A stretch of DNA of 64,000 bases from Sphagnum compactum. Its lineage: Eukaryota > Bryophyta > Sphagnopsida > Sphagnales. Each line of letters starts with the position of its first letter. Position 1 is the stretch's first letter. Shown one piece after another: positions 1 through 13,570 of this stretch. Location: NCBI GenBank assembly GCA_965153455.1, contig OZ234493.1:22124213-22188212 (forward strand), given 5' to 3'. The notes beneath the pieces were generated by a model. It was not told the origin of the DNA. It was given only the letters and a program-made list of their open reading frames with translations, and searched no databases. A program made the position numbers and the translations under genes.

Positions 1-1306
1 GGGTTGTCACTGACCTGTTTGTATCATGAGGTTTCATATCACTATGAAATGTAAAAATAATAATTCATATGACTAATTTTTTAAATGACTTTTTATAAAC
101 ACGTAAATAATTATATTTTAATTTAAAAATACTATTAAAATGAAATTCTTACAAAATCGATTAAATAAAACATGTCAATTTAAAAATAAATTATAAAAAA
201 TTGGTTTTTGAGATATAATTTGATTTTATTTAAAAAACTTTTATAAGGCTTTGATGAAGATTTATAAAAAGAATTATAATGCAAGATTTAATTTTTAATT
301 GATTAATTTGTTTGTATTGTTGTTGCCTTTTATTTTATAAAAATTTATTATTGCCCTAAGATAGTGTACATGCATGTATGATTTTAGCTTTTACCAAGCA
401 TGTATGGGGGCAACCACAACTAATTCTCTAATAATAATAATGATGATGAATTATTGAAAACCATATGAGAACATAAGAAGAGGGAAAATAAAATAAAATA
501 GAATTTCATCATCATTGGTCCTGAGCTGACCCATACAAGGAGGGTATGGCACGCAGAAGGAAAATATTAAACAGGCCAAAGGAAATGAATGCAGTCAGTA
601 CAAAAGTATTGCTTCGATTTGTTCCTTCAGTCTGCCCATTTGCTCTGGCCTGTTTAGTATTTTCCCACGCAGAAAGGTACAAGATTTTTCCCTGACGCTT
701 ACCGACATTTTCCTCTCCTCTCCTTTCCCGTACCCCTCTCTCAAAGCTACCATAGTTGTTCCGTTTGCTAGTGGCCAGACGATCTTGGTTTCGTAATCAC
801 GAGTGCTTGCGGGCAAGGTTTTGTTGCTCAAGTTGTTCTGCTTTTGAGAGTTAACGATAGTACCTGGAACAAAGTGGAAGTCTTGTAATGAAAATTGGAA
901 TTCGACTGAGACCAATTGCCGAAATCAGCTACTCCCAGGTACTCTTCCTCTTTCATCAACCGTTTGTTAAGTTTATAATACAACTGGTGTGCACAAGAGA
1001 CTTCGTAGTTTTTGGGATTCCTGGATTTGTTCAGGCGAAAGAGAGGGCTTGATAACGGTTGCAACGGAATTTAACACCGGCTCGTGACTGATCGGGTTTA
1101 CAGAAGTCACGACCATTTACTGCCCGGCACAAATGTATTGAACTTATAGCCGCCACACCCTTAACTGTGCCGTTTTTGAAAACTTCAAAGTTTGAAACCT
1201 CAACTGTTGAGAAATGCACAGATGTGTTAGGTTGTGGAATGGTTGCTGAAAAGAGTTAAAGATCATGTATTGATGTTCAGATTTTGAAATTGGGTGGGCA
1301 ACAGGC
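1..1306. other. AT-rich upstream region and probable 5' UTR of the DUF1221 kinase gene
   Basis: The first 450 bases are very AT-rich and hold no supportable gene. From about 520 to 1306 the base composition rises. This stretch probably contains the promoter and 5' leader of the kinase gene that starts at 1307. Short open frames on the minus strand between 595 and 1219 overlap one another and match no family I recognise, so I do not call them genes. No TATA box could be assigned with confidence. Confidence 0.5.
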
Positions 1307-4300
1307 ATGGAACAATTTCGAGATCATGTGAAAGAGGTCGAGAACAATGTTAAGGAAGTTGGTGACGGTGCGACAGCCAGCAAGATTAATCGTCATCAAT
1401 GTAAGCGCTTGGCGAGTGCATACGAGGAAATCAGTGTACTTTTCAAGGAGTTGATGATGTTGGATAATGCAAATCATGTGCTCTTATTGCCCTTGTTGGA
1501 TGAGTTCATTCGTGTCCTTGAGAGGGGAAAAGTCCTAGTCTTGCAATATGCAAGTGCGCAATGGTATGAATTGGCGGTGACCAGGGGAAATAACGAGGAG
1601 GCCTTTAACGAGCTCCACTTGTCACTTGATACTAACATCAAAGCATTGCAAAAGCAAGTTTCACAAAGTTCGAAAGAGGTACAATTCCCCGGATGGACTC
1701 ATGACACATCGCAAGCTGCAACATTTCGAAGGGATGCCGAGGAGGATTTTAATGAAATGCTGGAAATGTTGCAAGATTTAGTAAAGAATCTGCCAATGGC
1801 AATCGATAAGCTCAAGGGAACACCATCAGGGGACGAACTCCCTCTCAATCTGCGAATAGAGAGACGGAAAATTACGCTTGGGCAACAGATTGGGAAGGGG
1901 GCTTATGGGTTGGTGCACGAGGCATACTGGCTTGGATGCAAAATCGCTGTCAAAATCATAGAAACAAGTGAGATCAGTGTGTTGCAGCAGGAGGTGAATA
2001 ACCTTGCAGGACTTCGCCATCCCAACATCGTGCAGCTATTAGGCTTCTCTGTTGGTAAGCCAAAGGAGGAAGGAAACAATAAGGGGAAGGGGAAAGGTAA
2101 GGATCAGGGTAAGAATAAGGGTCGAAAAAGCATGATTCTAATGGAGCTAATGGATGAAGATTTACACCATCTCATTGAGGATCGATGTAGATCCACTCCA
2201 GATCCACCCTTTCGACAAGCTGTAGCCATAGATATAATTTCTCAAATTGCAGCTGGCATGGCATACCTACATGGCAAGGGAATTTTCCATGGAGACCTCA
2301 AAGCCTCCAATGTACTTGTCAACCATCGTGGTGGCCACATTGATGCTAAGATCACAGACTTTGGGGTGTCGCAAAAAATACAGCTTGACAATCGTGGTGA
2401 TGCAAGCTCCAGTGATGGGCTCTCAGACTCTTATGGGTTGCAAAGTGCACACCACACTGTGCCTTTCAACACAAACTTGCACAGTGATGCAAACAGAGGG
2501 GAGTCGTCACTAACTTTACGACACAGTGTGAGTGTTCCAAACTTGCAAAGCACTGATGCAGAAGCAATTATGCCATCCAATTTGAGTGCCACAAGTTTGC
2601 AGCATTATGGCAACAGTGATGCCACTTCGTCTATGTATTCAACAAATCCATTTTCTAAAGTGGTTGGGACAACTGCTTGGATGGCACCAGAAGTAATTGC
2701 TATGCAAGTGAGTATTAAAACCAAACACACTGTTGGATTAGTTTTGGAAGTGGATTTGGGGGATGAGCTAAGTTTGAGGTTTGAGAACAAAGTTTCCTCT
2801 TAAAAACAAAGACTTTGATGCTAGCTAATGAAGATCATATGATTGAGCCTCTTCCCTACCCATACAGATATTGCCTCACTTTAGAAGTGGGTTGTATCCA
2901 TCTTTCTAATGCTTGGAAGGTCACACATCCCAAGACTATTTTTAACCTATGGTATTTGAGTTCCCTAACATTTGTATGGCTTGTATTTGAACAAGGTGTA
3001 AGTGACCTGTCATATAAGGAAACTCTTCATGAGTTGGCCGAGATACATATTGATCATAATCATTTGCAATGGGATGACTATCATTCTTGATCACCTAAAC
3101 CATAGCATCTCATTTGGGGGTGGTTGGGGGGGATTTTGTTTCTGTCAATCGTGTTCACTGCAGACACAAGATGAGGAAATGTCAGCAGTGGAACTGAAAT
3201 ATAATGGGAAAGCAGACGTGTACAGTTTTGCAATAACTTGTTCTGAAGTCCTCACAGGAAAACCTCCATTTAGCAATGATGTACAGCGGAGTTCGATCAG
3301 CAAATTGGTCAGGGAAGGTGTGAGGCCTAAATTGCCTGTTGACATAAATACAAAGTTATCACGCCTCATCCAAGCGTGTTGGGAAACTGACCCTCAAGAG
3401 AGGCCTACATTTGGAAGTATTTGTGCCAAGCTACAAGAGATAAAGGTATGGGAAACTGAAGCTCAAAAGTGGCCTACATTTCATTGGAGAAGTTGCTTCA
3501 CTATTTGCTAATCAATCAAGCTTCTTTACTACACCTACTTAGAGTTCCAACTGGTGGAAAGGTATCCATGTAAACATGTACCAATTTTGTGACAATACAT
3601 CTCATTCATGTGACTTTCATGTTCTGTAGGTTTCGCTTTTACTTCTCAATTCCAAAGCTGTGGTATAGAAGATGTTTGAGCAAGAGTTTAGGCTATTATT
3701 AACATCATAATTCAGCTGCAATAACTGAGGTATTTTGCTGCATATTGTTACATCTCATAACAAGGGCTTCTTGGTACTAGGTGTCCTCACAATGATGTCA
3801 TGCTTTTTGTTATTTGAAGAGGTTTCAGTGAAGAGTAAGTGAAACTATGACTGAGTTTCTCTCATCAGAAGAGCAATTTTTCAACCATGTAAGCCAATGA
3901 AGGGCATTGAATTCTGAAATCCCTTCATATCTAGAATGAAGATTGTTACAATGAAGATTGGACAGTGGTACTCGAGTGCACATTCTGCCAGAAAGCTTCT
4001 TTTCTGAGTGCTTGGTGAGACAGCCTTTGCAGGGCAAAATATCTGATGAATACTAAGAAATATCTGGGCAGTTGTTTCCCCACCACAAGTATCCAGAGTG
4101 AAGTTGGAGTGCACAGTTACTGTGCACATCAAAGTCAATGCTGCTTGGTCATTTAGTCAGGACGAGAGAAGAACTGAAAACAAGGCCATTGCAGTGATTG
4201 AGAAAAGCTGCTGGGGATGGGTGGGGTGGTGGATATTACAGCAGGTACCCTCCTACACAATGATAGGGACCCCACGGGGGGATCCAGTACCAGCTCCGAC

Positions 4301-5304
4301 TTTCTCCCCACTAGGGAAAGCTTTTTCTCAGAATGACCTCACAGCAGTTCATGAGATTTTAGTGAAGAGGGGCTACAAGGATGATGAGGTATTATAGCAA
4401 CTCTTCTCTGCTGCTCATGTGTCATCTATGGGGAGGATTGATTCAAAAGGTTCTCATCTTGAAAGGTGGCTAGGAATAGGCTGTGTGATGGATTCTCAAT
4501 ACTTGTGGAAGTCAATAGTCTGGTACTCCCATGAGTGAATTCAACTGTATTGTTTCTTAAAGTGTAAATGCTAAAAGAAAATCAGGGTTGTGGTTGCAGT
4601 TGTCATTCCAGGTGTGGAGCAAAAAAATCCAAGACATGCATAATTCAAGAAGGCAAGGTGACAGGGCATTTCGTGAAAAGGATTACGAGCAAGCTATTGA
4701 CTGTTACTCGCAGGTATCACCATTTCTCTATCCTATCCTTGTCATGCAGTACCACAGACTTAATGCATCAAAGCTCAGCATCAAGGTTTTGGTCACTTCA
4801 TAAGCATAAGTTTGTGTGAGGATGTTCAATTAGGATGGGATTTCCAATTTTACAACACCCATAGGTTTTCTGATTCCTGCAACCTTCCCCTGATTTGAAT
4901 GTTGATGGGGGACAGGGCACATTATGTTTACATCTTACATTTTTTTGTTGCAGTTTGTTGATGTTGGAGCATTTGTGTCACCAACTGTGTTTGCACGACG
5001 TAGTTTGGCATATTTGCTCAATGATCAGGCTCAGGCAGCTTTACGTGATGCTAGGCAAGCTCAATATGTCCATCGAGAATGGCCAACTGCATGTTATATG
5101 CAAGCTGCTGCACTTTCAAAGCTGGGAATGGAAGAAGATGCCAAGGATATGCTGAAAGAAGGTGCTGTGCATGATAGCAGGAGGCTGAACTCATGGGCCA
5201 CTCAAGATTACTCTCTAGCCTCTCTATTTGCTGGATTTCTTCCTACGTGTTGCTTACATCCCTTTTCATTTCTCGTGTCTACTTGGTTTTCAGAATTGAG
5301 ATGA
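1307..5304 (+). CDS. DUF1221 (plant MLKL-type) protein kinase with C-terminal BSK-type TPR domain
   Basis: Five exons: 1307-2707, 3164-3445, 4245-4388, 4600-4713, 4954-5304. All junctions are phase 0 with GT-AG introns, giving about 763 aa. Residues 1-170 are a helical DUF1221 region, as in plant MLKL-type kinases. The kinase runs from about 185 to 560, with a glycine loop (GKGAYGLVHEAY), Lys in KIAVKII, catalytic HGDLKASN, DFG, and MAPEV at the end of exon 1. Exon 2 carries the C-lobe (ADVYSFAITCSEVLTGKPPF, then ERPT). Exon 3 has the BSK linker (SPLGKAFSQNDLTAVHEIL). Exons 4-5 have TPR helices (LSFQVWSKKIQDM, GDRAFREKDYEQAIDCY, SPTVFARRSLAYLL). The key catalytic residues are kept, so activity is possible. 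A Lys/Gly-rich loop and an activation-segment insertion of roughly 100 residues are unusual. The last 30 hydrophobic residues may be an unspliced tail. By family the role is probably membrane-linked immune or hormone signalling; this is inferred. Confidence 0.8.
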
Positions 5305-8300
5305 ACAGAGGAAGGGAAGCATGTGGGTGTGTATAAGTGATTTCTAATGATTTTCACTCTTGCTTCTGATTTAGAGCCCTGCAAGCTGTGGAAGGCCTTT
5401 TTACGACACTGCCTTGCAGCGACAGAGCTTCATTTTTCCACAGGAAACTCTTCTCTACATTTATGTGGAGGATAATAGGATTGCTATGGTAGTGTAGAGG
5501 GGATGAATTGAGGTACTGGGGGATCTTGGTATATTTCCGCTTCACAGTAGTTTTCAACAACAGGCACCCCGTGCTATCAATTTATTTGTCTGCTCTGGAG
5601 AATTATGATGGGTTTTTGGCCTGCAAGTCCAAGTGGGGCTGGAGAGACATTCAAAACCCAGCAAGACAGGTGATTGTGTTGCTGTGCTGAGTTCAAAAAC
5701 TGGGCACTGGTTTTTTTTTCTCAATGGCTGCTTTCACAAAACCATCCCTGCCTCCCACTTCCCTCTCACAGTGCAGTAGTCATGGATGGATGGTGCTCTT
5801 GAGGGTTCACTCTAACCAGATATTGAAAGGGTAATATGTCATTTTGTGATTGGATTTGGTATGGATTTCTGAATCAAGATTTTGATTTGCATGAAGGCCC
5901 CTTATCTAACTAAGGAGCACCTTGCACCTACTACTAGGTGTAAGGTGCCTCTACATTTTCAGGAGGCATTATTGACAGATATAAGGTGCAGGTATAAAAA
6001 TGACACCAAACCCTCTTCAGTTACTAGGGAGTTTCTTTTGATCTCATAACCTTTGTTATTAAAAAAAATCCATGTGTACATATATTTATAGATTTCCCAA
6101 AGAGACGCCTAATAACTTAGAATGCATTTTCAAGAGTCAAATCATGTCTGATTGAATTATCACATAGAATTGGAAAGCTTTCGACAAAAGCTATAAGATA
6201 ATCGGTTATATGTCCCAATTCATTAAGTTTGATTGGATTTAGAACCCCCAAAGTTTTGAGACTTTAAAAAAAAACTTTGTGTGCATAGATAAACATGGTA
6301 TGAAAAAGCATGTTATGATGATTTCACATGTTCTAAAACATGCTGAGAATTACTTACAGGGCTTAGTTGTGGCATAGAAGATGTTTGAGTGAAGGTTTAG
6401 GTTATTGTTAACACCATAATTTGAATATTAATTACATCTCTTAATAGCATTATCATTTGCAAATGAAATCAATATTACTATTCTCATTTGTGTAGACATG
6501 TAACTTTATTGATATTGTAGACACAAGGTTAAACATGATCTGGAAATTCCTCTGTTTCTATATAGCTGCCACTATTTACCCCAAGGGAAACACTATATAT
6601 CCATAGTAATATAGACTTTTTTCTTATGGGTTTTATCTATGAAGGCTAAAGTATTATACAATTGTCTTAAGTGCCCACCCCACTAAAATTCATTGGCAAT
6701 GAAAGAAACATGAATTATGTAGGATTACATGTTTGGGTGGGAGAACAAAATTAAGAATCTCTATCAATTAGATTTTTATCCAAATTGCAAAACTCTACTG
6801 GTCTATGTACTGGATTTAAGGCTTGAAAGAGTTCAGAAAAATGGAGTCATAGCATGTTTTAACATGAGTTTAATGAGATGTGAAGATTTACATTTAGCAT
6901 TCATTAAATGAATGGAAAAGTTTCACCTTATCCTGATTTACTTAATCATGAGTATGGATATCTACCAATGCTTATGAAAGTTCTTCATAAGAGCTTTAGC
7001 TTTGTACAAGAGCCTTCTTGAAACTTCATGCGCTCCAAACGTTGCACTGTGGATGATGAGTAAGAGAACAGACTATTAAATGCTACTTTTTGCCCAAACA
7101 TTGATTTAAAATTAAAAGGGTCTCGAATGTATTGCTTGTTTGCAAGGTTAGCCATGGATGAGGTATGTGAGCCTCATTTTTTGTTCTATCATGCCTTTCA
7201 AACCCTATATGTATGTGTGTTTGTAATACACAAGAATGTGGTTTTATGTTTCATTTTGGCTTTTGGGTACAGATTCCACATGGGATCATGTGTCATATTT
7301 CTCATTTTTACCTTTTTTTTATCATCTTCTAAGGTTTATAGGAGGTCTATGGTTTGACCATTAAGTGGTTTCATTTGGTTTGATTGAAGTTTAAGGGCCT
7401 GGAATTGCATGAACATTAAGCTTTGACCTTAGTCTTGGTCTACTTTTTGAGATTCAAAAGACGAGGGGCAATTTTATGTATCTTAATCACAAAACTCTGT
7501 ATGGACTTGAAGCCCACGCAATAATGAGACCCTAGAGTTTAAACTTTAAACATGATCTTGGAATTCAATGGAGGAAGGAAGCACTACCTAAAAAAGGGAG
7601 CATTTTCAAGTGATGCAATTATTTGCCATAAAGCAAACCAAGATCCTCCAAACATACCCTACTCGCAACAATCCTACTACTACCATACTTGCGCCTTTCT
7701 TAGTTAACTTGTCATTGCCATACTAGCACCACCGTGGGTCTGCCCACTCATGGTTGTAGTCATACCCTATGTTAATCTTGAATTGTTGCATTACGTCATC
7801 ACCCTTGCATTGCACTCATATTATGTTCACCATTGCCCTACCCTGTCATTGTCGTCGTCGTCAGTGCTTGTCATCCTCCCAAGAGCTACGGTCTGCACTT
7901 CTTTGCCTTGAAATGGAGTAATTCGACATAGTTAGGGGGCTAGGTACATTTTCAAGCTGAGGTTTTTTTTTAATTTTGTTTTTTAGTTTGAAGAAGTTGT
8001 TTCATCCACAGTTTTGATGTTTTTACTTTAATTCGCTTCATCTATATCATGAATTTAAGTTCATTTTTTCTCAGGATATTTTTCACCCATTCATTTGAAA
8101 AATTAGTTGGGGAATCAGAAGACAAATTTTGACCAAAATTTGGGCTTGTAATAATTTAACATAGATTCCATAAACAATTTGGGCTTGTCATATCATATGT
8201 TCTAGGATTTTTCGTTGTATCTTCATGTAGTGTTAGAGAGGAAAAGAACATTTAAGCAATGAAAATAGTTCAAAAAGAGAAATCCATGAAGGTGTGTTGC

Positions 8301-8972
8301 CTAGCAGGATAGAGCAGTACAATGTCAAGTGCATGACAAGTTTGCAACTTCCAACCTCTTGTGCAAATAAACATGACATGCCCAAAACTACAAGGTGCAT
8401 ACAATGATAACACACCATCAACACTGCATTCCACTGTTGTCATTCCACTGCATTATATGACAGAAAATCTACATGACCATGATGGTCTATTGCAATCTGT
8501 TGGTATGCTGCATAGATATTCCCATTTCAAGTTTTATGTGGGGATTGACTCATGCAATCAAGCAACTATCTTATCCATAAAGGGAATCCCTCAACATGCT
8601 GATATAGAAACCATTGTATCAGTTTAAGGAGACTTCACAATTTCTGTAGTTGCAAATAGAACTTCTGAGGGCAGCATAAACAGGGCTGACTGCATCACTG
8701 TAATCCTAGATATTTTACGTCCTTGATAATAACCCAGAACACAAAGTGGAAAATTCAGTAATTTAAGCAGATCTATCTTCAATTCCAAACATTGTACTAA
8801 GGAAAATTGATCCTACATCTCTGTCAAAACTTTCCATTGTAAAAGAACTAATTTGCTGGTCTTGTTTATTTACACTTTTTGCTTGAAGTACATTATCCTG
8901 CTAAAATAGAAGACAAAGCGTCCACTCTTAGCAGGCTAGTGTACACTTTTTTTTTGAAGTGTAGGGGCATTG
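5305..8972. other. Intergenic region between kinase and aldo-keto reductase genes
   Basis: About 3.7 kb without a supportable gene. The first 400 bases are probably the 3' UTR of the kinase gene. The rest is AT-rich with scattered short frames lacking codon-like composition or family resemblance. Between about 5900 and 6000 short repeats of a GGTGCA/AAGGTGC type occur. The final 300 bases lie next to the aldo-keto reductase stop codon and probably hold its 3' UTR. Confidence 0.5.
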
Positions 8973-11864
8973 TTACCGTGGAGTTGCAGAATGGGGAATT
9001 ATTCCTGCATTCTCCTCCACATGAGCCACACTCCTCATCCCTGCTAGGGCTGTTGTGATACCAGGAGTTGTTCGCACAAATTGGAGGGCACATTGCGCAT
9101 CTGTTGGTTGGTTGCCAAGATCGGAAAACACACCACGGACTTCCTCAGGTAAACCGTTGCAAAGCTGTGCCTGTTCAAAAAGAAGCCCAACTTAGATCAA
9201 TGGTTGTAAAGTGTTCAGTTGTAAACCAATTGGTAGGTAAGTGTTCAATTATCCTCTCAAAGATGATATAGAGTGCTTGTTGAAATGAATTTCTATGTTC
9301 AAAAGGCCTCCCTCTACCTCTCCATTCTATATATGACACACATACAAGATTCCATAGTTCGAGTGATGGGCTATTTGTCATCATGACCTGACAACATACT
9401 AACTTTGACAAACCAAGGAACTGAGAACTAGCAAGGTCTTGAAACAGCTAGGAATTGACCTGCATGAGTGAAGCTGATGCAACAACACTAATGTTTAGTT
9501 GTTGAGCTGCATCTAAAAGTGACATTTGCTTCCCATTTACTATTTGTGTAGCTGCTGTTTCTGCCTCAGTAAGACTTAGGTTAAATGGCAACTGGATCAC
9601 TCTGAAGTGATGCCCCTCTCCTCCTGCTTCAACCCCAAACACAACTTTGTGAAGAGAGGCAAAACAACATAGGATGTTTGAACTCACAAAATAATGTGCT
9701 CATATGAAATATATGAACCCAATAACGAACAATATTCTATTCTCCAGTCTGACTGGATTGACAAGCTTATGGGGAAACAACAGACCACAGAACCAAAGCT
9801 AACATGCAACAGACCCACACATGAAGGGACTATCTTTTGAACAAGTATGGGACACAGACATTGATACCTGCATCCTCTGCAGCATGAACTAAATCTTCAA
9901 GGGAGAGATGGCCTCGTTTGTTGTAAGGGACTCGAAATCCATTCCATGTGGCAACACCATATGCACTGATCTTGCCCTCTGCACATGCCTCTTCTAAGGC
10001 ACCAAATGCATCACATATTCGTTTCTTGAATACATCCGGCAAAACTTCAGTGAGTTGAGTTTCAGGATTGTGCACATAATAGATGTCGATAGTCTCCAAG
10101 CCCAAGTTCTTCCTGCTTATTTCCAGCTGAACCCCAACTATCACTTAGATGTCATCCTAGAATGTTTTCCTCTTAATCTTTATCTTACTACAGCATAACA
10201 CGAGTAAACAGAATTATCTTCATTCAGAACCATTTGACAAGTAATGGATGAGGAATTTAACCTGATTTTTCAGATATGCAGGTGTCATGCAGTGGCATCC
10301 GGCTGCAAACTCAGACCATGAAAAAATCCCCTTTGCCACAAAGTTTTCTTGAATCCACTGACGGGGATTGGCAGGTCTATTTCCATCAAAGGTGAAGTAA
10401 CCTCCTTTAGTGCAAACAACCACCTGGTTCCGTGTGACAATTCCTTGTGCAAGTGCAGTGGCCACTGCATTGCCAACTGCTCGTTCACTCCGCATACTCC
10501 GATAATTTACTGCCCTGTAAATAAAGACATATTCAAATAAACCTACTAGCCCACTAAACATGCCCAATGGACTTGAAATCGTCCATTTCCAGGAGCACCC
10601 TACAAAGGGGGCCTCTTCCCTTTACTCATATTGTCATTGTGCAGACATTGTATCACTAGCCTCTGGGATGATAGTCAAAGCTGATCACATACATTGCAGA
10701 GCTGAAATTTCTTAGCTGTGATTAAGTCCTATTTCCTCAATAATTAGGTGTCCCCTTCTGCAACCCAAGCCATCAACTCCAATCAGCAGACAGGCTGTCG
10801 TTGTACAATGGAGATGTCTGTTTCCACGCACACATATATCTCTATGTGGATGTCCAGTGTAGTATAGATTGTCCAATGTGCTTCTTTGAGAGGAATTTTT
10901 TTTAAAAAAGAATCCATGTGCATGATCTGAGGTTTTATTAGGGAGAATAGGGAACGTACGTGTCCAGAAGGTTGATGCCGAGGTTGAAGGCTTTCAGAAT
11001 TGCTTGGGAATATTCAGTGTCAGCAGAGTCACTCTCAGGTCCCAAGTAAGTTCCCAGACCTAGGGAGGACACCTTAAGCTCGCCTGCAATTTCATTATGT
11101 GTTGGCAATGACCTGAAGTGGCCCTCACCTGCACACATCAATGCACCATTCCATCTGTCACCATGTACAACTTACTCTTCAAGTCTCCAACATACACACA
11201 CTGACTTTATCCCTTTTCTACATCAGAGGTGATCTACACTTATTCAATGGCCATCACAATGTCAATGCGGTTTCAACAATTGAAGATAGGAAGAATTTGA
11301 TGTTGACAAAGAATTTAACAACTAGACAATATTCTGGCTCCATAAGCAACCTAAAACATCAAACCTAAAATCCCCTGGGGGACTACAGCAATTTACACTT
11401 CTGAACTGAAACAATTTCCAGAAACCAAACCATGATCTCATTCCCCCTTGTACAAAAACAGAAAATCTGATCAACAGTTTGGTGGAAAATCAATTTTTAT
11501 TTTTATTTTTTACACAAAATAGAGAGAGCGAGAGAGAGGAAATTGCTTCACCAGCATTCCTGAAGCTCTTTGCAAATTCTGTCGTCTCGGATGCTTGAGC
11601 TCGGCCAGGAAGTAGGGTTCCGGTCTCCTGTTCCATTGTGTGGCTTGCGTTGGCTTGCACCCTGGTGAGTTTCGACCGAGGCGGAGCTCTTGTGCTGAAA
11701 GGGAAAGGAGACGCAAGCTGCGGTTTCCGCACACCACCATACGAGCATGCAAAAGTGTACAAAACTGTTTTGCTGCACAAATTATCTCCCCTGCATGCAC
11801 TGCTTACCCTCCAGGTGCGTGGCAACAGCAAACTGAGCACAGCTGTACTCTTTGTATTCAACAT
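8973..11864 (-). CDS. Aldo-keto reductase, probably plastid-targeted
   Basis: Six exons on the minus strand: 11864-11552, 11128-10960, 10514-10262, 10126-9868, 9626-9460, 9170-8973, total 452 aa. Phases agree at each junction and the stop is TAA. The first roughly 90 residues are Ser/Arg/Thr-rich and low in acids, like a chloroplast transit peptide (start MLNTKSTAVLSLLL). The reductase barrel follows: SSLGLGTYLG, GINLLDTAVNYRS, VVVCTKGGY, IDIYYVHNPE, KISAYGVATWNGFR, and near the end QFVRTTPGITTALAGMRSV. The catalytic tetrad of the family is complete: Asp and Tyr in DTAVNY, Lys in CTKGG, His in VHNP. It should reduce carbonyls or oxidise alcohols with NADP(H); the substrate cannot be read. An in-frame GTG lies upstream at 11921, but the first ATG is at 11864. 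Confidence 0.87.
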
Positions 11865-13570
11865 GCTTCGCACGAATGGGCCAGAAAAAACTCCAAGAAC
11901 CAAAAAACAACTAGTCCACACATAAGAATCGATTGCTACATCATTCCCTCTAAAATTCGAAAGTCACGCCCATCTTCAATCTCCGTACTCTCTCCATTGC
12001 AAGAATCCTACTTTCCTTACAGCCCGTAAAGCACCACTACCTGGATTTTTCCTTTGTATTTTCAGCTCTATTACCTGCCTGAAGAAACCTGTACTCAGGC
12101 CCTGCCGGCCTCGGGCACAGATCTCAAATCACGGAAGGACCTGTACTCAGGCCCTTCTCCTATACGGAAATGGGTGCCTGTACAAGTTCTACTTACATCA
12201 AGCATAAAATGCATGGGCCTACGAAACACACGACAAATGTACAGGCCAGCCACAAAACCAAGGAGCACTGACACAAGGGTCTTGACACCCACCTTTTCTT
12301 AGGGTCTTGAGTCCTTGACCAGAGTGGGGGCGGGTATTAGAAACGGCACCAATCCCTCAGGGTATCAATCCGGGTATCTAAGTTGATATTCATGATTATC
12401 CAGGCAACAAATACTTGGTTTTGATATATAATCACAGTTATCCAAAAAAAAAAAAAAAAAACCCAGTTATTTTGTTATCCAGAAACAGCTGGTATTAAAA
12501 AAAAAAATCAAATACCCACCTCACACTGGTCTTAGAGTCTTCTACAATGGCACTTAGAGTCTTGTCAGGTGTTGGGTGGTTTTTTACTTGTACTGAGAAC
12601 CTCCAGTTCTAGTCCTTGAAAAAAAACATTTGGATTTGTATGGATTCTGGTTCAGATTTCTACATGCAAGGAAATCAGAAGATTCTGGTTTGGATTCTAC
12701 TTTTCCTCTCTTTTGATAGTTTGGGCTTGGCTTTGGTGTGAGCTAAAGGCATGCTCTGTGAAATGCAGACATCTTTTTGGGTTTTACCTTTTTGAGACTT
12801 TCTGCATGAGGATGTGTCAATTAATTTTTGGCTGTTTGTTCATGTATTTGACGAAGATGGCAACTGGCATTAGGAATGTCATCATTTTACGAATCTTTTA
12901 TTTTTTTGTTTGTTTTTATGATTTTTTTTCTTTTAGTTTATCGTTGAGTTTTGTGTGTTGGCTGATAAGATTTGTGTGTAGGCTTTGAATGGAGGAGGAG
13001 CAATTGAGGATGGAGATAAGGAGTGTTGATGAAAGATTTAAGCATGGTGGTTTTGGAGAGGACTTCAGAGAAACTTTAGTTATATAGTTTTGTTTGTGTT
13101 TTGAGATTGGTTTCTATATTACAAGATGTATCCAACTCTTTTTTTGTTTCGTTGTGTAGGATTTAAGAAGCAAAAGATGTAGGATAGAATGTGTGTGTAA
13201 TGTTTGTCTTGATGCATTCCTTGACCCAAGACTATAGAAGGGAACTGATAATAGTGTTTTAAATTCATTGTATGTAGACACATAATTGAGCATTTAGGGG
13301 TTGGGGTTCTAGGTTTGGGTGGAAAGTTGGTTATTGAGGGAGGAAAGTATTAAGGTTTCAATGTTCTAAGGTCTATTTGTGTTGTTCAATTGTGAGTTGA
13401 TATCTAAAATCATACAAGAGAGGTGAATAAGGGGGAAATTCTAATCCATTTTCTTAGTCATAGCCATCGAGGTGCATCAGTAGTATGTATGTCTACTTGT
13501 GGATGATGGCAGATGTGTTCTATGTTGGTGTGATAGGCATATTCATAATCAGAATACCCATTTTTTAACA
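11865..13570. other. Intergenic region upstream of the aldo-keto reductase gene
   Basis: The first few hundred bases are the likely promoter and 5' UTR of the reductase gene. Around 12088-12160 a short direct duplication around ACCTGTACTCAGGCCCT occurs. Two A-runs near 12446 and 12497 flank a 30 bp segment. The rest is T/G-rich intergenic DNA with no recognisable gene. Confidence 0.45.

Noticed and set aside
595-1219. Minus-strand genes upstream of the kinase
   Set aside because: Overlapping short frames with no recognisable domain; more likely 5' leader of the kinase gene on the other strand.
4245-5304. A separate BSK gene fragment instead of exons of the DUF1221 kinase
   Set aside because: The pieces follow the kinase on the same strand, each joins in phase 0, and there is no start codon or kinase domain of their own. 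A single gene is the simpler reading, though transcript data would settle it.
11865-11921. Upstream start for the aldo-keto reductase at 11921
   Set aside because: That codon is GTG; the first ATG in frame is at 11864, and it still leaves a full transit-like N-terminus.
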